DNA of 5,474 bases. Origin: an uncultured Aquincola sp. (GTDB taxonomy: Bacteria; Pseudomonadota; Gammaproteobacteria; Burkholderiales; Burkholderiaceae). Of this stretch, positions 5,162 to 5,474 are shown piece after piece; the stretch's first letter is position 1; the number at the start of each line of letters is the position of its first letter. The notes beneath the pieces are model-generated. The model worked only from the letters and a program-made list of their open reading frames with translations, was not told where the DNA came from and ran no database searches. The position numbers were made by a program, and so were the translations under genes. The stretch lies in NCBI GenBank assembly GCA_937883885.1, contig CAKZXL010000624.1, forward strand, positions 1 to 5,474, written 5' to 3'.

Positions 5162-5474
5162 ATGACTTCTTCGAACACCCGCGCCAGCTTCCACTGGGAC
5201 GACCCGCTGCTGCTGGACCAGCAGCTGACCGACGACGAACGCTCGGTGCGCGACGCCGCCCGCGCCTATTGCCAGGACCGCCTGGCGCCGCGGGTGCTGG
5301 AAGCCTTCCGCCACGAAAAAACCGATCCGGCCATCTTCCGCGAGATGGGCGAGCTGGGCCTGCTGGGCGCCACGATTCCTGAGCAGTACGGCGGCGCCGG
5401 CCTCAACTACGTGTGCTACGGCCTCGTGGCGCGTGAGGTGGAGCGTGTGGACTCGGGCTACCGCAGCATGATGA
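5162..5474 (+). CDS. gcdH: glutaryl-CoA dehydrogenase, N-terminal part (3' end outside window)
   Basis: The first 104 codons of an acyl-CoA dehydrogenase of the glutaryl-CoA dehydrogenase branch are present; the full protein is normally about 390-395 residues. Recognition rests on [14 protein letters not shown] (13-26), [18 protein letters not shown] (52-69), [13 protein letters not shown] (71-83) and ERVDSGYRS (94-102). The enzyme is a cytoplasmic FAD protein. It oxidatively decarboxylates glutaryl-CoA to crotonyl-CoA and CO2, passing electrons to ETF, in lysine, tryptophan and glutarate breakdown. Glu94 and Arg101 align, from memory, with human Glu87 and Arg94, which bind the substrate carboxylate and separate this enzyme from ordinary acyl-CoA dehydrogenases. 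The catalytic Glu lies outside the window. The ATG is preceded by only a weak GAGAG (5149-5153), but it gives the expected N-terminus. It is divergent from lysR and presumably activated by its product. Confidence 0.95.
   Translation, partial: MTSSNTRASFHWDDPLLLDQQLTDDERSVRDAARAYCQDRLAPRVLEAFRHEKTDPAIFREMGELGLLGATIPEQYGGAGLNYVCYGLVAREVERVDSGYRSMM

Noticed and set aside
3813..5165. 450-codon plus-strand frame antisense to the LysR gene
   Set aside because: It covers a certain LysR regulator on the other strand; the protein is low-complexity Gln/His/Arg/Gly-rich, typical of a shadow frame.

Overview
The window is very GC-rich with strong G/C preference at third codon positions. Its best-recognised protein, the N-terminus of a glutaryl-CoA dehydrogenase, reads like those of Burkholderiales. 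I therefore infer a betaproteobacterial chromosome (Rubrivivax/Ideonella/Comamonadaceae-like). This rests on recalled protein similarity and composition, not on a search. There are no mobile elements, CRISPR arrays, tRNA or rRNA genes.

Layout. (1) 2-2167 (+) is the 3' part of a large gene. It encodes the last residues of a GMC/cholesterol-oxidase-type flavoprotein domain, a Pro-Ala linker with a helical segment, a beta-rich middle domain and an alpha/beta-hydrolase domain whose apparent nucleophile is Cys. (2) 2098-3120 (-) is a membrane-anchored alpha/beta hydrolase with an intact Ser-Asp-His triad. It converges on gene 1 and overlaps its end by 70 bp. (3) 3121-3379 is a 259-bp divergent intergenic region holding a large imperfect palindrome built from CTGAAG/CTTCAG hexamers. 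(4) 3380-4105 (+) is a GNAT N-acetyltransferase with a Pro/Arg-rich tail. (5) 4125-5036 (-) is a LysR-type regulator, probably GcdR, convergent with the GNAT gene and 19 bp from it. (6) 5037-5161 is the divergent lysR-gcdH control region, with a TGC-N7-GCA (T-N11-A) LysR box, a second adjacent dyad, a plausible sigma-70 promoter for gcdH and a perfect 8-bp inverted repeat covering the lysR Shine-Dalgarno. (7) 5162 to the window end (+) is the first 104 codons of gcdH.

Functional reading. The right end is a regulator-target pair for glutarate/lysine catabolism: the LysR protein probably senses glutarate or glutaryl-CoA, activates gcdH and controls its own gene. The left end holds two unrelated alpha/beta hydrolases of unknown substrate, one fused to an oxidoreductase; lipid, sterol or long-chain alcohol/ester turnover is a guess. 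The GNAT gene cannot be tied to either group except by the control region it shares with the membrane hydrolase.

I see no clearly new multi-gene system. The most distinctive signals are the CTGAAG/CTTCAG palindrome, the oxidoreductase-hydrolase fusion with its Cys nucleophile, and the layered inverted repeats in the lysR-gcdH control region.
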